Positions 9,215-17,918 of a stretch of DNA of 64,000 nt are shown here, piece by piece. Under the pieces are notes generated by a model, which was not told the DNA's origin, did not search any database, and saw nothing but the letters and a program-made list of their open reading frames with translations. The stretch lies in contig CAYWUI010000010.1 of the NCBI GenBank assembly GCA_964461435.1, positions 1 to 64,000 of the forward strand. Reading direction: 5' to 3'. Each line of letters begins with the position of its first letter. Within the stretch, counting starts at the first letter, position 1. Position numbers and translations under genes: made by a program. Source of the DNA: G020354785 sp964461435. GTDB lineage: Bacteria; Bacteroidota; Bacteroidia; Bacteroidales; UBA10428.

Positions 9215-9263
9215 TAAAATAAGTAGTAAAATTGCTATTCGCTTATATGCGTGCGGCACCAGG

Positions 9264-10367
9264 CTAGCCTGTAATCCGTCCTCTTGACCTGGCATAGACC
9301 AATGCAACGGTCCGGTATATAAAATGTCCGAATTTAATATAGGGTGCATAAAATATAAGAAACCACACTAATACCAAATGGGAAAAATATATGTGATATG
9401 CAACATGCCAGTTTTGATATCTTGCAATCTCCAGCAATACTCCTGATATTGTCAGCAGGAATAAGACAACCAGCAATAGCCAGTCGGCATAATTGCTGTT
9501 ACCATATTTTCGCTTTTCGAAGAGCCTGTGATAAACCATCATGCTTATTCCGATAATCATCATGAGTGCTGCTACATTACCCGCTATCTTAACCGGACTC
9601 AAAAAAGGAAGGGGGTAGCTGTCTTTGATTACGGCAATTATAGCACAAACAGTTACTGCAAGGAGCAGCATAAATCCGTAAAATACCAGCAGGTGGCTAA
9701 CTCCTCTTGATTTTTGTGCAGTGCACTTATTAAAATTCCTGTGAAAAACTATATCATCCAGGACAGCTCTGAAGCTTGCAAATATTCCCGATTTCCTGCT
9801 GCCAGGGAAGTTCTTCTTCAGGTCGATCCAGAATTTTTTTATGCCCGACACAGTAAAACCTGTTATTGCCATGGTTATTACAAAAAATGAACTGTTGAGC
9901 CATGCATGGGGGAAGAATTTTGAATATATTACAGGACCCGCGGGTATTTTTAATGTGCCGGCAGCATATATTATCAGAAGAATTATAACAAACGGTATTG
10001 CCGCGGCTAAAGGAAGAAATGAAGGCTTACTCAGGATCTGTGCAAGGAATTTTGGCTTTGCATAATGTAAATAATTCATTTGTCTTATGGCTGACAGAAC
10101 ATCTGCAGGATTTACGCCACGCGGACAATGGGCTGAACAATCACCACACTGGTGACATAACCATATATCAAGGTTACCTGTTAATTTGTTTTTTAAGCCC
10201 CATCCTGCCCACATCATTTCTTTTCTGGGAAACGGTTTGTTCTCAGGTGAGAGGGAGCAAACAGTCGTACACTCTCCACACTGTATGCATTCCTTTACAG
10301 ATGAACCGCTTATTTTTTTTGTCAGCTGTATAAAGGCTATATCTGGTTTAAGGATCAACGTGTCCAT
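9264..10367 (-). CDS. qmoC: QmoC: HdrC/HdrE-type membrane quinone oxidoreductase subunit
   Basis: 367 residues. The N terminus is a HdrC-like ferredoxin domain with two [4Fe-4S] motifs: C27, C30, C33, C37 (CIQCGECTTVC) and C71, C74, C77, C81 (CHQCGDCSAHC). The C-terminal half has about six membrane helices like HdrE/NarI b-type cytochromes, with several His residues. This is the domain order and length of QmoC, the membrane anchor that links AprAB and QmoAB to the quinone pool. It lies 31 kb from qmoAB and directly downstream (13 bases) of a response regulator, sharing its promoter. A different Hdr-like complex is possible, but no hdrAB or dsr genes are nearby and qmoAB here otherwise lacks a membrane subunit. 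Confidence 0.82.
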   Translation of the reverse strand: MDTLILKPDIAFIQLTKKISGSSVKECIQCGECTTVCSLSPENKPFPRKEMMWAGWGLKNKLTGNLDIWLCHQCGDCSAHCPRGVNPADVLSAIRQMNYLHYAKPKFLAQILSKPSFLPLAAAIPFVIILLIIYAAGTLKIPAGPVIYSKFFPHAWLNSSFFVITMAITGFTVSGIKKFWIDLKKNFPGSRKSGIFASFRAVLDDIVFHRNFNKCTAQKSRGVSHLLVFYGFMLLLAVTVCAIIAVIKDSYPLPFLSPVKIAGNVAALMMIIGISMMVYHRLFEKRKYGNSNYADWLLLVVLFLLTISGVLLEIARYQNWHVAYHIYFSHLVLVWFLIFYAPYIKFGHFIYRTVALVYARSRGRITG

Positions 10368-10380
10368 AATAAGTGCTGAT

Positions 10381-11082
10381 TTATTCCTTGAATTTATATC
10401 CCACGCCTTTTACTGTTTTAATATGCCTGTCCCCGATTTTTTCCCTGAGCTTTCTGATGTGAACATCAATAGTGCGGTCACCGACAATTACATCATCTCC
10501 CCATACAAGGTGAAATATTTCTTCCCTGCTAAACACCTTACCTGGCTTTGAAGAGAGGAATAATAAAAGCTCAAATTCCTTTTTTGGCAATATTAGTTCT
10601 TTGTTTTTTTTATATACGACAAATTTTTCCCTGTCGATTTTCAGATCTCCTATTTTCATTATAACTCCGGAACCCTCGCGTAAAGTAATATAATCCGGGT
10701 TATTAAATCTTTTTAGCAATGCCTTGATTCTGCTTATTAATACTCTTGGTTTTACAGGCTTGTTTATATAATCATCCCCGCCGGCTTCGAATCCCGCGAT
10801 CTGCGAATAATCTTCTCCCCGGGCAGTAAGAAATGCTATTACCGTATAGTGGAGACTGCTGATTTTTCTCAGCCGCCTGCATGTCTCAATTCCATCCATC
10901 CCGGGCATCATTATGTCAAGGAGTATAAGGTGGGGCTTATTCTTTTTTGCAGTTTTAATTGCATCTGTCCCGTTACCAGCTATATAAATTTTGTAACCCT
11001 CAGCCCTTAAATTATAGCTTAAAAACTCCAGAATATCAGGTTCATCATCAACAAGAAGAATCTTATATTTTACCTCACCCAT
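10381..11082 (-). CDS. OmpR/PhoB-type response regulator
   Basis: A receiver domain (acidic pair in LLVDDEPD, phosphoacceptor Asp in LILLDIMMPG, Thr in FLTARG, Lys in INKPVKP) is followed by a winged-helix DNA-binding domain ending in RTIDVHIRKLREKIG and TVKGVGYKF. I chose the ATG at 11082, giving 233 residues, because MGEVKYKILLVDDE begins the domain. A perfect promoter (11113-11144) also places the transcript start near 11106, inside the longer open frame that begins at 11157. No histidine kinase is adjacent. It is the first gene of a two-gene operon with qmoC, so it may control sulfur or redox respiration (inference). Confidence 0.9.
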   Translation of the reverse strand: MGEVKYKILLVDDEPDILEFLSYNLRAEGYKIYIAGNGTDAIKTAKKNKPHLILLDIMMPGMDGIETCRRLRKISSLHYTVIAFLTARGEDYSQIAGFEAGGDDYINKPVKPRVLISRIKALLKRFNNPDYITLREGSGVIMKIGDLKIDREKFVVYKKNKELILPKKEFELLLFLSSKPGKVFSREEIFHLVWGDDVIVGDRTIDVHIRKLREKIGDRHIKTVKGVGYKFKE

Positions 11083-11112
11083 TAAACTTATTGTTTGACC
11101 GACCAGAACAGA

Positions 11113-11144
11113 CAAATATACCCTGTGGTTTATAATTTTACAAA
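11113..11144 (-). promoter_or_regulatory. promoter of response regulator-qmoC operon
   Basis: On the minus strand: TTTG at 11141-11144, a 20-base spacer and TATATTTG at 11113-11120. Both boxes match the Bacteroidota consensus exactly. The predicted start near 11106 leaves a leader of about 24 nt. Confidence 0.7.
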
Positions 11145-11424
11145 TTAAATTTGCCACCAGCCAAGGGCAATAAATAAAGCAAAAGGACTTTAATTAAAAT
11201 AAATTAATAAAAATGTAACAAATTATAAAAATAATTGTAATATAGATAAAAACTTAACTATAATCCAAAAGTAAAGCTTTTATATAAAGTAAATCATTCT
11301 CCCCGATAATGCCATAACAAGCTATATTTTAGCTATTTACGCTAATATGTGTATCGGCGTATAACATAAACATGGAAGAATGAGTATACTGATAAAATTC
11401 AGTGGTATTTTATATAAAAAGCCA

Positions 11425-11432
11425 TATATTTG
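11425..11432 (+). promoter_or_regulatory. -7 box for VTC operon
   Basis: TATATTTG matches TAnnTTTG exactly and lies 20 bases before the ATG at 11452. It lies inside the longer open frame that starts at 11380, which supports the shorter start. The -33 region is weak. Confidence 0.45.
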
Positions 11433-11451
11433 CAGGTTTAGTAGTATATAT

Positions 11452-12249
11452 ATGAAAGAGACATACAGAACAGAAAATAACGTGAAAATTCCGGATGAAA
11501 TAATATCCACGGTTGAGAAATTTAACCGGATAAGTCTGGATGAGATAAACAGGGTTGCGCTGATGAACAGGACCGACACAAAGTATGTTTTCAGGATTGA
11601 CAAATTAAATGATATACTTAAAAAAGCATTAAAAAATTATAAGGTTCTTGAGATAAATGATGAACGCATTCATTTATACAATAATCAATATTATGATACA
11701 AATGACTATGAAATGTATTTAAATCATCACAATGGTAAACTTAACAGATATAAAATAAGATGCAGGAATTATGAAGTATCGGACATAGCATTTTTGGAAA
11801 TAAAATTCAAATCAAACAAGTACAGGACAATTAAAAAGCGTATAAGGAACAACTTCAGCACAAATTTGAATACCGTTTCCAGTAACTTTATTGAAAACAA
11901 CTCACCTTATAAATCCAATGATCTAACCCCGGTATTGAGAAATAATTTTCACAGGATAACACTGACACATAAAATCGATAAAGAACGTATAACTCTTGAT
12001 TTTAATTTATCTTATATCAGTAACTTATCAGGAATTAAGAAAACACATGATCTTCCCAATCTTGCTATTTGTGAAGTCAAAAAAGAAGGACATATCAATA
12101 CTTCGGAATTTACCGCAATTTTGAGATCAGAAAAAATCAGGCAGTCAGGTATGAGCAAGTATTGCATTGGAGCTGCACTGCTATATAGTGATTTGAAAAA
12201 AAATCAGTTTAAAACTAAACTGAGATATATTGAAAGTATTCACCGCTAG
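11452..12249 (+). CDS. VTC-domain protein (polyphosphate-polymerase-like fold)
   Basis: 265 residues from the ATG at 11452; an upstream in-frame ATG at 11380 would add 24 poorly conserved residues. The VTC domain is a tunnel-type triphosphate enzyme fold known from the yeast vacuolar transporter chaperone, which makes polyphosphate. Visible signatures are MNRTDTKYVF, the strand NNQYYDTNDYEMYLNHH, NRYKIRCRNY, FLEIKFK and LAICEVKKEG, rich in the basic and acidic residues that line the tunnel. It starts a three-gene run with a DUF4956 membrane protein and a DUF2490 outer-membrane protein. The bacterial function is not established. The linked envelope proteins hint at synthesis or export of a polyanion. 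Confidence 0.8.
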   Translation: MKETYRTENNVKIPDEIISTVEKFNRISLDEINRVALMNRTDTKYVFRIDKLNDILKKALKNYKVLEINDERIHLYNNQYYDTNDYEMYLNHHNGKLNRYKIRCRNYEVSDIAFLEIKFKSNKYRTIKKRIRNNFSTNLNTVSSNFIENNSPYKSNDLTPVLRNNFHRITLTHKIDKERITLDFNLSYISNLSGIKKTHDLPNLAICEVKKEGHINTSEFTAILRSEKIRQSGMSKYCIGAALLYSDLKKNQFKTKLRYIESIHR

Positions 12250-12275
12250 GAACATTAATATAAAATAAACTTAAT

Positions 12276-12989
12276 ATGGAATTATCTTTTCTTGGTATGA
12301 AAACTAAACTCGGTTCGGAATTATTTGGCATAAACCTTGTTGATATGCCGGATTTTCTGGAACTGATCCTTAGAATGTCCTTCAACTTCGTAGTTCTTCT
12401 TATATTGGTAAGACTCCTGTACTATCCTGTGGCAAAACGGAAAGATTATCTTTTTACCTATATTCTGCTTGGCACGGCAATATTTTTATTATGCTATCTT
12501 CTTGAAAATGTCAAGCTGCAACTGGGCCTGGCCTTAGGCTTGTTTGCGATATTTGGAATTCTCAGGTACCGCACCAGCCAGATACCAATAAAAGAAATGA
12601 CCTATCTTTTTATTGTCATATGCATATCAGTTATAAATGCTTTGGCCAATAAAAAGGTAAGTTATATTGAATTGATTTTCACAAATCTGGTATTTATTGG
12701 TGTTACTTTCGGCCTTGAAAAGATCTGGCTGCTTAAGCATGAATCCAGAAAGACAATTATTTATGAAAAGATTGACCTTATTAAGCCGCAAAATTACCAG
12801 TTGCTGCTGAAGGACCTCGAAAAAAGAACGGGCCTGAAAATCAACAGGATAGAAATTGGAAGAATTGACTTTCTGCGTGACGCTGCAAGGATTATAATAT
12901 ATTATTACGAACCAAGCAATCAGGTTAACATCTCTGATGATCAAGATAGTTATTTGATCAGTAATGACAATAACGATGGTATTTTGTAA
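12276..12989 (+). CDS. DUF4956 membrane protein
   Basis: 237 residues. At least four hydrophobic segments occupy roughly residues 25-150 (FNFVVLLILVRLLYY, YILLGTAIFLLCYLL, GLALGLFAIFGILRYR, then two more). A soluble C-terminal domain of about 75 residues follows (ERTGLKINRIEIGRIDFLRDAARIIIYYYE). This is the architecture of the DUF4956 family, which repeatedly neighbours VTC-domain genes. It starts 26 bases after the VTC gene and overlaps the next gene by 26 bases, so translation is probably coupled. A role as membrane partner of the VTC protein is inference. Confidence 0.8.
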   Translation: MELSFLGMKTKLGSELFGINLVDMPDFLELILRMSFNFVVLLILVRLLYYPVAKRKDYLFTYILLGTAIFLLCYLLENVKLQLGLALGLFAIFGILRYRTSQIPIKEMTYLFIVICISVINALANKKVSYIELIFTNLVFIGVTFGLEKIWLLKHESRKTIIYEKIDLIKPQNYQLLLKDLEKRTGLKINRIEIGRIDFLRDAARIIIYYYEPSNQVNISDDQDSYLISNDNNDGIL

Positions 12990-13680
12990 TAAGGCAGGTA
13001 ATCATATAACTTATAAACTAATTCTCCTTTTATCCGTTATCACTTTTCAGTTTTTTTCAGGTTCTGCACAGACAGAGGATTTTCAGCTTTGGTCAGGCAT
13101 TAATCTTGACATAAAAGTCTCTAAAAAAATAACAGTTGAAATAGAGGAGGAGATAAGGCTTATGGATAATGCCAGTAAGGTGGACAACTATTTTACAGAC
13201 GCCGGTATTTCCTGTAACTTCTGGAATAATTTTACATTGGCAGGATACTACAGGTATGCAAGGAAAAATGAGCTGGAAGATTTTTACAGCAATATTCATA
13301 AATATTATATCGACCTGGAGTATGACAACAGCATAGGAAGATGGGAGTTTTCCATGAGAACCCGCTATCAATCGAGGTATAAAAATATAAAGTCAAGTGA
13401 GCCCGGGTTCATACCCGAAAAACATAGCAGAAACAAAATAAGCGTTGCCTATGATATTTACCGCAGCCCCCTGAAACCTGAAATATGGTGTGAAGTATAT
13501 TACCAGCTTAATAATCCCGGCGGTAATGAAATTGATAAAGTTCGAATAGCACCTGAACTGAACTATTCCATAAACAGGTCGAACAGGATTAAGATATATT
13601 ATATGATTGAGAAGGAGTACTCGGTTGAGAATCCCGCCACAAACTATATTTTGGGTCTGGGATATACTTACAGGTTATAG
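12964..13680 (+). CDS. DUF2490 outer-membrane protein
   Basis: 238 residues (or 234 from ATG 12976). The N terminus is a signal peptide (YKLILLLSVITFQFFSGSAQ) followed by amphipathic beta strands with alternating aromatic residues, such as FQLWSGINLDIKV, NFTLAGYYRYARKN and NYILGLGYTYRL at the extreme C terminus. This is typical of a DUF2490 beta-barrel. It is the last gene of the VTC/DUF4956 cassette. It may provide the outer-membrane exit for whatever the cassette makes; this is inference from position. Confidence 0.8.
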   Translation: MTITMVFCNKAGNHITYKLILLLSVITFQFFSGSAQTEDFQLWSGINLDIKVSKKITVEIEEEIRLMDNASKVDNYFTDAGISCNFWNNFTLAGYYRYARKNELEDFYSNIHKYYIDLEYDNSIGRWEFSMRTRYQSRYKNIKSSEPGFIPEKHSRNKISVAYDIYRSPLKPEIWCEVYYQLNNPGGNEIDKVRIAPELNYSINRSNRIKIYYMIEKEYSVENPATNYILGLGYTYRL

Positions 13681-13710
13681 TTTTTATGCTATTCTGTAAA
13701 TGTCTGATAA

Positions 13711-14838
13711 TCAGCCCGTAATACATTTGTCAATGCTTTCCCATAACAGGTTTGCGGTTCTTTCCCAAGTATATTGTTCTCTTTGCTTTTTTGCCCTGAT
13801 TATTAGTTTATCCCTGAGATTAGTGTCACAGAACATTCTAAGCATAGCATCCTTAATAGACTCAACCGAAGAAGGCTCTACATACAGGGCAGCATTTCCA
13901 CCTACCTCGGGCATTGATGATACCCTGGAAGTGATTATAGGCACATCACAATACATAGCCTCAAGCAAGGGAATTCCAAAACCTTCGAAAAAAGATGCAT
14001 AAACCAGGGCAAGAGCAGATGCAGTAATTAACCTTAAATTTTTATAACTCACCCTTCCTGTAAAAAAAATATCATCTTTGAATTTAGCGTTCTCATAAGT
14101 CATCTGCAGATCTGAAGTCCACCACTTTTTTGAACCGACAACGAGAAATTTAACATTGCTGTTCACTTCCTGCTTAAAACTGTCAAATGCTTTTATAAGA
14201 TTTGCCAGGTTCTTACGCGGATGGATAAGGCCTATAAAAAGGAAGTAAGGGCAGCCGCCGGAAAACTCTAACCTGACCTTGTTTTGTTCTTCCTTGTTAA
14301 GTGGTTTAAGCTCTTCACCGACACCATTATATACTACATCTATCTTGTTAGGGTCAATATCAAATCTTGACAGGATATCCTGTTTTGTAAAATTTGAGAC
14401 CGTGGCAATACGGCTTGCCTTATTAATAAAACGGGGGAAAAAATACAAATAATATCGTCTTACATGCCAGGGGACAAATTCGGGGTAATGAAAAAAATTT
14501 AAATCGTGAATAACCGGGAGAGATTTTACTTTGGTTCTTAAAGATAACCACCCGTCGGGGGAAAGAAACAAGTCGGGCTTATGTTTTCCTAAAGCATGAG
14601 TAACACCCCAGTCGAAAAAAAGATACCATAAGGCCGGATGCCTGGCCTGGGGATGAACTATAACCGGCGTCACATTATCGCTAAAAATAAATTCTTCGGA
14701 ATACTTCCTGTCGAATATAAAAATGAATTTGTGTTCGGGATGACTTTTTGTTATCTTTTTTAATGTATGATATGTGAATAAACCAATACCCTCAAGTTTG
14801 TCCCTTATTAATAATCTGGTGTTAACGGCTATTTTCAT
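13711..14838 (-). CDS. glycosyltransferase family 4
   Basis: 375 residues with a GT-B fold of the GT4 type. The N-terminal domain has KIAVNTRLLIRDKLEGIGLFTYHTL. The C-terminal nucleotide-sugar domain contains FIGLIHPRKNLANLIKAF, FTGRVSYKNL, and the conserved SFFEGFGIPLLEAMYCDVPIITS with the E-x7-E catalytic pattern. It would transfer a sugar from an activated donor to a lipid or growing glycan at the cytoplasmic membrane face. It stands alone, convergent with the DUF2490 gene. Donor and acceptor are unknown. Confidence 0.88.
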   Translation of the reverse strand: MKIAVNTRLLIRDKLEGIGLFTYHTLKKITKSHPEHKFIFIFDRKYSEEFIFSDNVTPVIVHPQARHPALWYLFFDWGVTHALGKHKPDLFLSPDGWLSLRTKVKSLPVIHDLNFFHYPEFVPWHVRRYYLYFFPRFINKASRIATVSNFTKQDILSRFDIDPNKIDVVYNGVGEELKPLNKEEQNKVRLEFSGGCPYFLFIGLIHPRKNLANLIKAFDSFKQEVNSNVKFLVVGSKKWWTSDLQMTYENAKFKDDIFFTGRVSYKNLRLITASALALVYASFFEGFGIPLLEAMYCDVPIITSRVSSMPEVGGNAALYVEPSSVESIKDAMLRMFCDTNLRDKLIIRAKKQREQYTWERTANLLWESIDKCITG

Positions 14839-14988
14839 TTACTGCTAACTTATGTTTTTATCATAAGTCCTATTTATTTTCTATTGCCGAATTTAATTAA
14901 ATTTATATAAGTATTTAAATAACTTCTTTAAAAATTCAAATTAATCATGCCTGTATAATATTGAATCACAGACAATGTTTTCTGGCTT

Positions 14989-15684
14989 TTAATAATGCTT
15001 TAATATAAATCCTGTACCATGCACGTTTTCTATTTTTAATCCGGAATCTGACTTTAAGTATTTCCTTAATCTCGAAATAAAAACATCCATGCTTCTGCCA
15101 AGAAAATAATCATCTTCTTTCCATAACGATTTTAATATGTTCTCTCTTTTCAGGAGAGTATTTTTATTAATAATCAACAAGCGCAAAAGCTCTGCTTCCC
15201 TATAGGTTAGCCTTATTTCATTCCTGCAGGATATTAATTTCAGATTATTGAAGTCTAGTGTAAAATTGCCGATCCTGAAAATTTGATTATGACTGGCATT
15301 GCCGGTAATATATTTTCTTTTAAGGAATATTTCAATCTTCAGGTATAGTTCCTCAATACTGAAAGGTTTTACCAGGTAATCATCAGCGCCAATCATTAAA
15401 CCGTGAATTTTATCTTCCTGCAATGATTTGGCTGTTAAAAATATTAGAGGTATATCTTTATTTATTGTCCTTATTTCTTTTGCTACCGTAAATCCGTCTA
15501 TTTTTGGAATCATAACATCCAAAAGGCATAAATCAAAACTGTCCGATTTGAACATCTTCAATGCCTGCTCCCCGTCTTCGCAAAAAGTAATTGAGTATCC
15601 CTTTCTTTCAAGATTTTCTTTTGTAATAAAACTCAATGTTTTATCATCTTCTACATACAGTATCTTTGGTGGTTGCTCAGCCAT
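14989..15684 (-). CDS. OmpR-type response regulator of two-component system
   Basis: 231 residues: a receiver domain (ILYVEDDKTL, phospho-Asp in DLCLLDVMIPKIDG, FLTAKS, LVKPFS) and a winged-helix domain (LTYREAELLRLLI, SMDVFISRLRKYL, ENVHGTGFIL). It lies downstream of the histidine kinase gene with an 81-base gap and the two read in the same direction. It therefore forms a kinase-regulator pair, in kinase-first order. A tandem 11-bp repeat upstream of the kinase (17086-17107) is a plausible binding site for autoregulation. Confidence 0.93.
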   Translation of the reverse strand: MAEQPPKILYVEDDKTLSFITKENLERKGYSITFCEDGEQALKMFKSDSFDLCLLDVMIPKIDGFTVAKEIRTINKDIPLIFLTAKSLQEDKIHGLMIGADDYLVKPFSIEELYLKIEIFLKRKYITGNASHNQIFRIGNFTLDFNNLKLISCRNEIRLTYREAELLRLLIINKNTLLKRENILKSLWKEDDYFLGRSMDVFISRLRKYLKSDSGLKIENVHGTGFILKHY

Positions 15685-15765
15685 ATTCTCTTATTTAATA
15701 CGGATCCTTTAATATTGCATACCTCATAATTTTGCAGGTAATATAACAATGAATGTTAATAATAA

Positions 15766-17046
15766 TTATGATTCATGGTCTTTTAATGAAGGCATTATCA
15801 CCTTAAACTTAGATCCTTCGCCAGGTCTACTCTCCACTTTTATTTTCCATTTATGAACTGACACAATTTTTTTTACATAGCTTAATCCCAGTCCGAACCC
15901 TTTTACATTATATATATTTCCTGTAGGTATGCGATAGAATTTCTTAAAAATCTTTTTATGATATTCCTTTGATATACCAGGCCCGTTATCACTTATGCAA
16001 AGTTCAATCTTATTATTTACAGTAATGGTCGAAATAATTATTTGAGGTTCTTTTAAAGTATATTTTAATGAATTATCTATAAGGTTGTATAACAAGCTTG
16101 TCAGACGATTTTCATCAGCATCTATAAGAGGATTCCGTGCATTAAGGTTCAGATGTATTTGTCCCTTTATATTCTTTAAACGTAAGTCAAAGCTGTCTGT
16201 TATTCTTTTAATAAGTTCATGTAAATTGATCTTTTGTTTTTTCAGACTGAATTTCCTGATATCTGCATTTGTCATTTGCAGTATATTGTCCACCTGCTCC
16301 AGCAGTTTTTGACTTTGTTCATTTATTATACCTACATATTTACTTATACGCGCCGGCTCTTTTATGACATCCTTGTCCGAAAGCACTTCGGCAGATAACT
16401 TCAGGGAAGTGATAGGGGTTTTAAATTCATGGGTAAGATTATCAATAAAGTCTTTCTGGATCTCTGACAATTGTTTTTGCCTCATAATAACAAATTGGCT
16501 GTATCCGAAGAATAAAATAACAACAAGGAGAATGGCCATTAGAATATACAAAATCACGAAATCAGATAAGATGTACTTTTGCCGGCCCGGGAAATAAACT
16601 CCAAAATAATATATATATTCATCGTACTTGGGAAGGGGCTTATTACTTTTCCTTGCCGGTTTATCAGTCAGCTGTACGTAATTCCCATATACCATTCTGT
16701 CAGTATGGCAATCATAAATACCATACTCAAAATCCAGATTCAGGTTTATCCTTTTTAGCTCCTTTTTTAAATAGTGCTCGAGAAGTTCAGCATCTATTAT
16801 GTCGTTGACATTTACAAGGTAATAGTTTGAGGAATACTGGTAAACAACATTTTCATACGGCAATGTGGTATTGTTGTATTCACTGAGAATTTCAGCTACA
16901 TTTCTAAGTGCTATTTGTATTGATTGATTTAGCTGCCTTTCTCTTATACTGAAGTTCTTTTGCAGAAGATAAACCTGGATTACAATAATTCCTGTTATGG
17001 ATATAATGCCGAGAATAATTGTCAGCCTTATTGCATTTCTCTTCAT
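15766..17046 (-). CDS. sensor histidine kinase
   Basis: 426 residues. Two membrane segments (about residues 8-28 and 160-182) flank a periplasmic sensor region of roughly 130 residues. The cytoplasmic part has the H-box DNLTHEFKTPITSLKLSAEV, then N-box LLYNLIDNSLKYT, the ATP lid motif ISDNGPGIS and GFGLGLSYVKKI. It would sense an envelope or external signal and phosphorylate the response regulator encoded directly downstream. The ligand is not apparent. The start codon at 17046 lies about 40 bases from the tandem TTAACAATTT repeat. Confidence 0.93.
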   Translation of the reverse strand: MKRNAIRLTIILGIISITGIIVIQVYLLQKNFSIRERQLNQSIQIALRNVAEILSEYNNTTLPYENVVYQYSSNYYLVNVNDIIDAELLEHYLKKELKRINLNLDFEYGIYDCHTDRMVYGNYVQLTDKPARKSNKPLPKYDEYIYYFGVYFPGRQKYILSDFVILYILMAILLVVILFFGYSQFVIMRQKQLSEIQKDFIDNLTHEFKTPITSLKLSAEVLSDKDVIKEPARISKYVGIINEQSQKLLEQVDNILQMTNADIRKFSLKKQKINLHELIKRITDSFDLRLKNIKGQIHLNLNARNPLIDADENRLTSLLYNLIDNSLKYTLKEPQIIISTITVNNKIELCISDNGPGISKEYHKKIFKKFYRIPTGNIYNVKGFGLGLSYVKKIVSVHKWKIKVESRPGEGSKFKVIMPSLKDHES

Positions 17047-17085
17047 AATGCTAAGTTAATCTTTCATAATATTGGTTAGTTGTCA

Positions 17086-17107
17086 TTAACAATTTGTTAA
17101 CAATTTT
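17086..17107 (-). promoter_or_regulatory. tandem 11-bp repeat, likely response-regulator site
   Basis: TTAACAATTTG at 17086-17096 is followed immediately by TTAACAATTTT at 17097-17107. The exact 11-bp period is what OmpR/PhoB-family dimers bind (two half-sites on one helix face). It lies in the divergent region between the histidine kinase and the DUF1573 gene and could control either. Confidence 0.4.
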
Positions 17108-17201
17108 TATGATTTCATTAACGCATAAATTGTATAACTATTAGTATGTTTAAACTGAAAAATTATTAATGCCAATGTTAAATTTAATAATCTTTAATGC
17201 C

Positions 17202-17612
17202 ATGAAGTTAAAAAGAATACAATTAATATTTTTATTTCTGGGACTTATAATCCATTTTAATGCTTTGCCATATTCAGACCCCGGCAAGAATGCTGATGCC
17301 CGGGCCAGTATTAACTGGAAGGTAACATCTTATGATTTTGGGAAAATTGAACAAAATATTCCTGTAACCATAGAGTTTGAATTTGAAAATAATAGCCTTG
17401 TCCCATTGATCATAAACTATGTCAGGCCAACATGCGGCTGCACAGTTGCTGATTACCCGAAGGAACCTGTTCAGCCTGGTAAAAGCTCCAGAATAACCAT
17501 AAACTATAATGCGAGGAACTTAGGGCATTTCACAAAATCAGTAATCGTAAGTTCAAATGCCAGTGAAGGTGATACGCAGTTAGTTATTACCGGTGAAGTA
17601 ATTAAAGACTGA
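17202..17612 (+). CDS. DUF1573 secreted protein
   Basis: 136 residues from the ATG at 17202. An upstream ATG at 17169 adds 11 residues but puts a non-ideal N terminus before the signal peptide MKLKRIQLIFLFLGLIIHF. The mature part is one DUF1573 Ig-like domain: WKVTSYDFGKIEQN, then FEFENNSLVPLIINYVRPTCGCTV, with the CGC motif. PVQPGKSSRITINY and the closing strand TQLVITGEV follow. Such proteins are periplasmic or surface-exposed in this phylum; the function is unknown. A strong terminator follows at 17651-17682. Confidence 0.85.
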   Translation: MKLKRIQLIFLFLGLIIHFNALPYSDPGKNADARASINWKVTSYDFGKIEQNIPVTIEFEFENNSLVPLIINYVRPTCGCTVADYPKEPVQPGKSSRITINYNARNLGHFTKSVIVSSNASEGDTQLVITGEVIKD

Positions 17613-17650
17613 CAATATATAATACCAGTAACATACTATCAGCTATTAAA

Positions 17651-17682
17651 AGAGAGGCCAGCCTGCTGGCCTCTCTTTTTTT
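17651..17682 (+). terminator. Rho-independent terminator after DUF1573 gene
   Basis: A perfect 11-bp stem AGAGAGGCCAG/CTGGCCTCTCT with loop CCTG is followed by seven T. Confidence 0.9.
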
Positions 17683-17910
17683 GAGTATGCAAATTAAATT
17701 AGTATGCTNNNNNNNNNNNNNNNNNNNNNNNNNNNNNNNNNNNNNNNNNNNNNNNNNNNNNNNNNNNNNNNNNNNNNNNNNNNNNNNNNNNNNNNNNNNN
17801 NNNNNNNNAAATTAAATTAGTATGCTCATTTTATTAAAACTTTAAATTTTAATTATCTTGCATTGTCAAATTTTTATACCAAGTCTTTAGTGTGAATTTT
17901 ATATATTGGA

Positions 17911-17918
17911 TACTTTTG
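17911..17918 (+). promoter_or_regulatory. -7 box of SLC12-like gene
   Basis: TACTTTTG matches TAnnTTTG exactly, with TTTAG 20 bases upstream as an imperfect -33 box. The predicted leader is about 65 nt. Confidence 0.4.

Noticed and set aside
11083..11157. Longer N terminus of the response regulator starting at 11157
   Set aside because: The extra 25 residues are not receiver-like and the perfect promoter (11113-11144) starts transcription downstream of that ATG.
17691..17826. 18-bp direct repeats as target-site duplication of an inserted element
   Set aside because: They flank only a run of 100 N and are best explained by overlapping contig ends.
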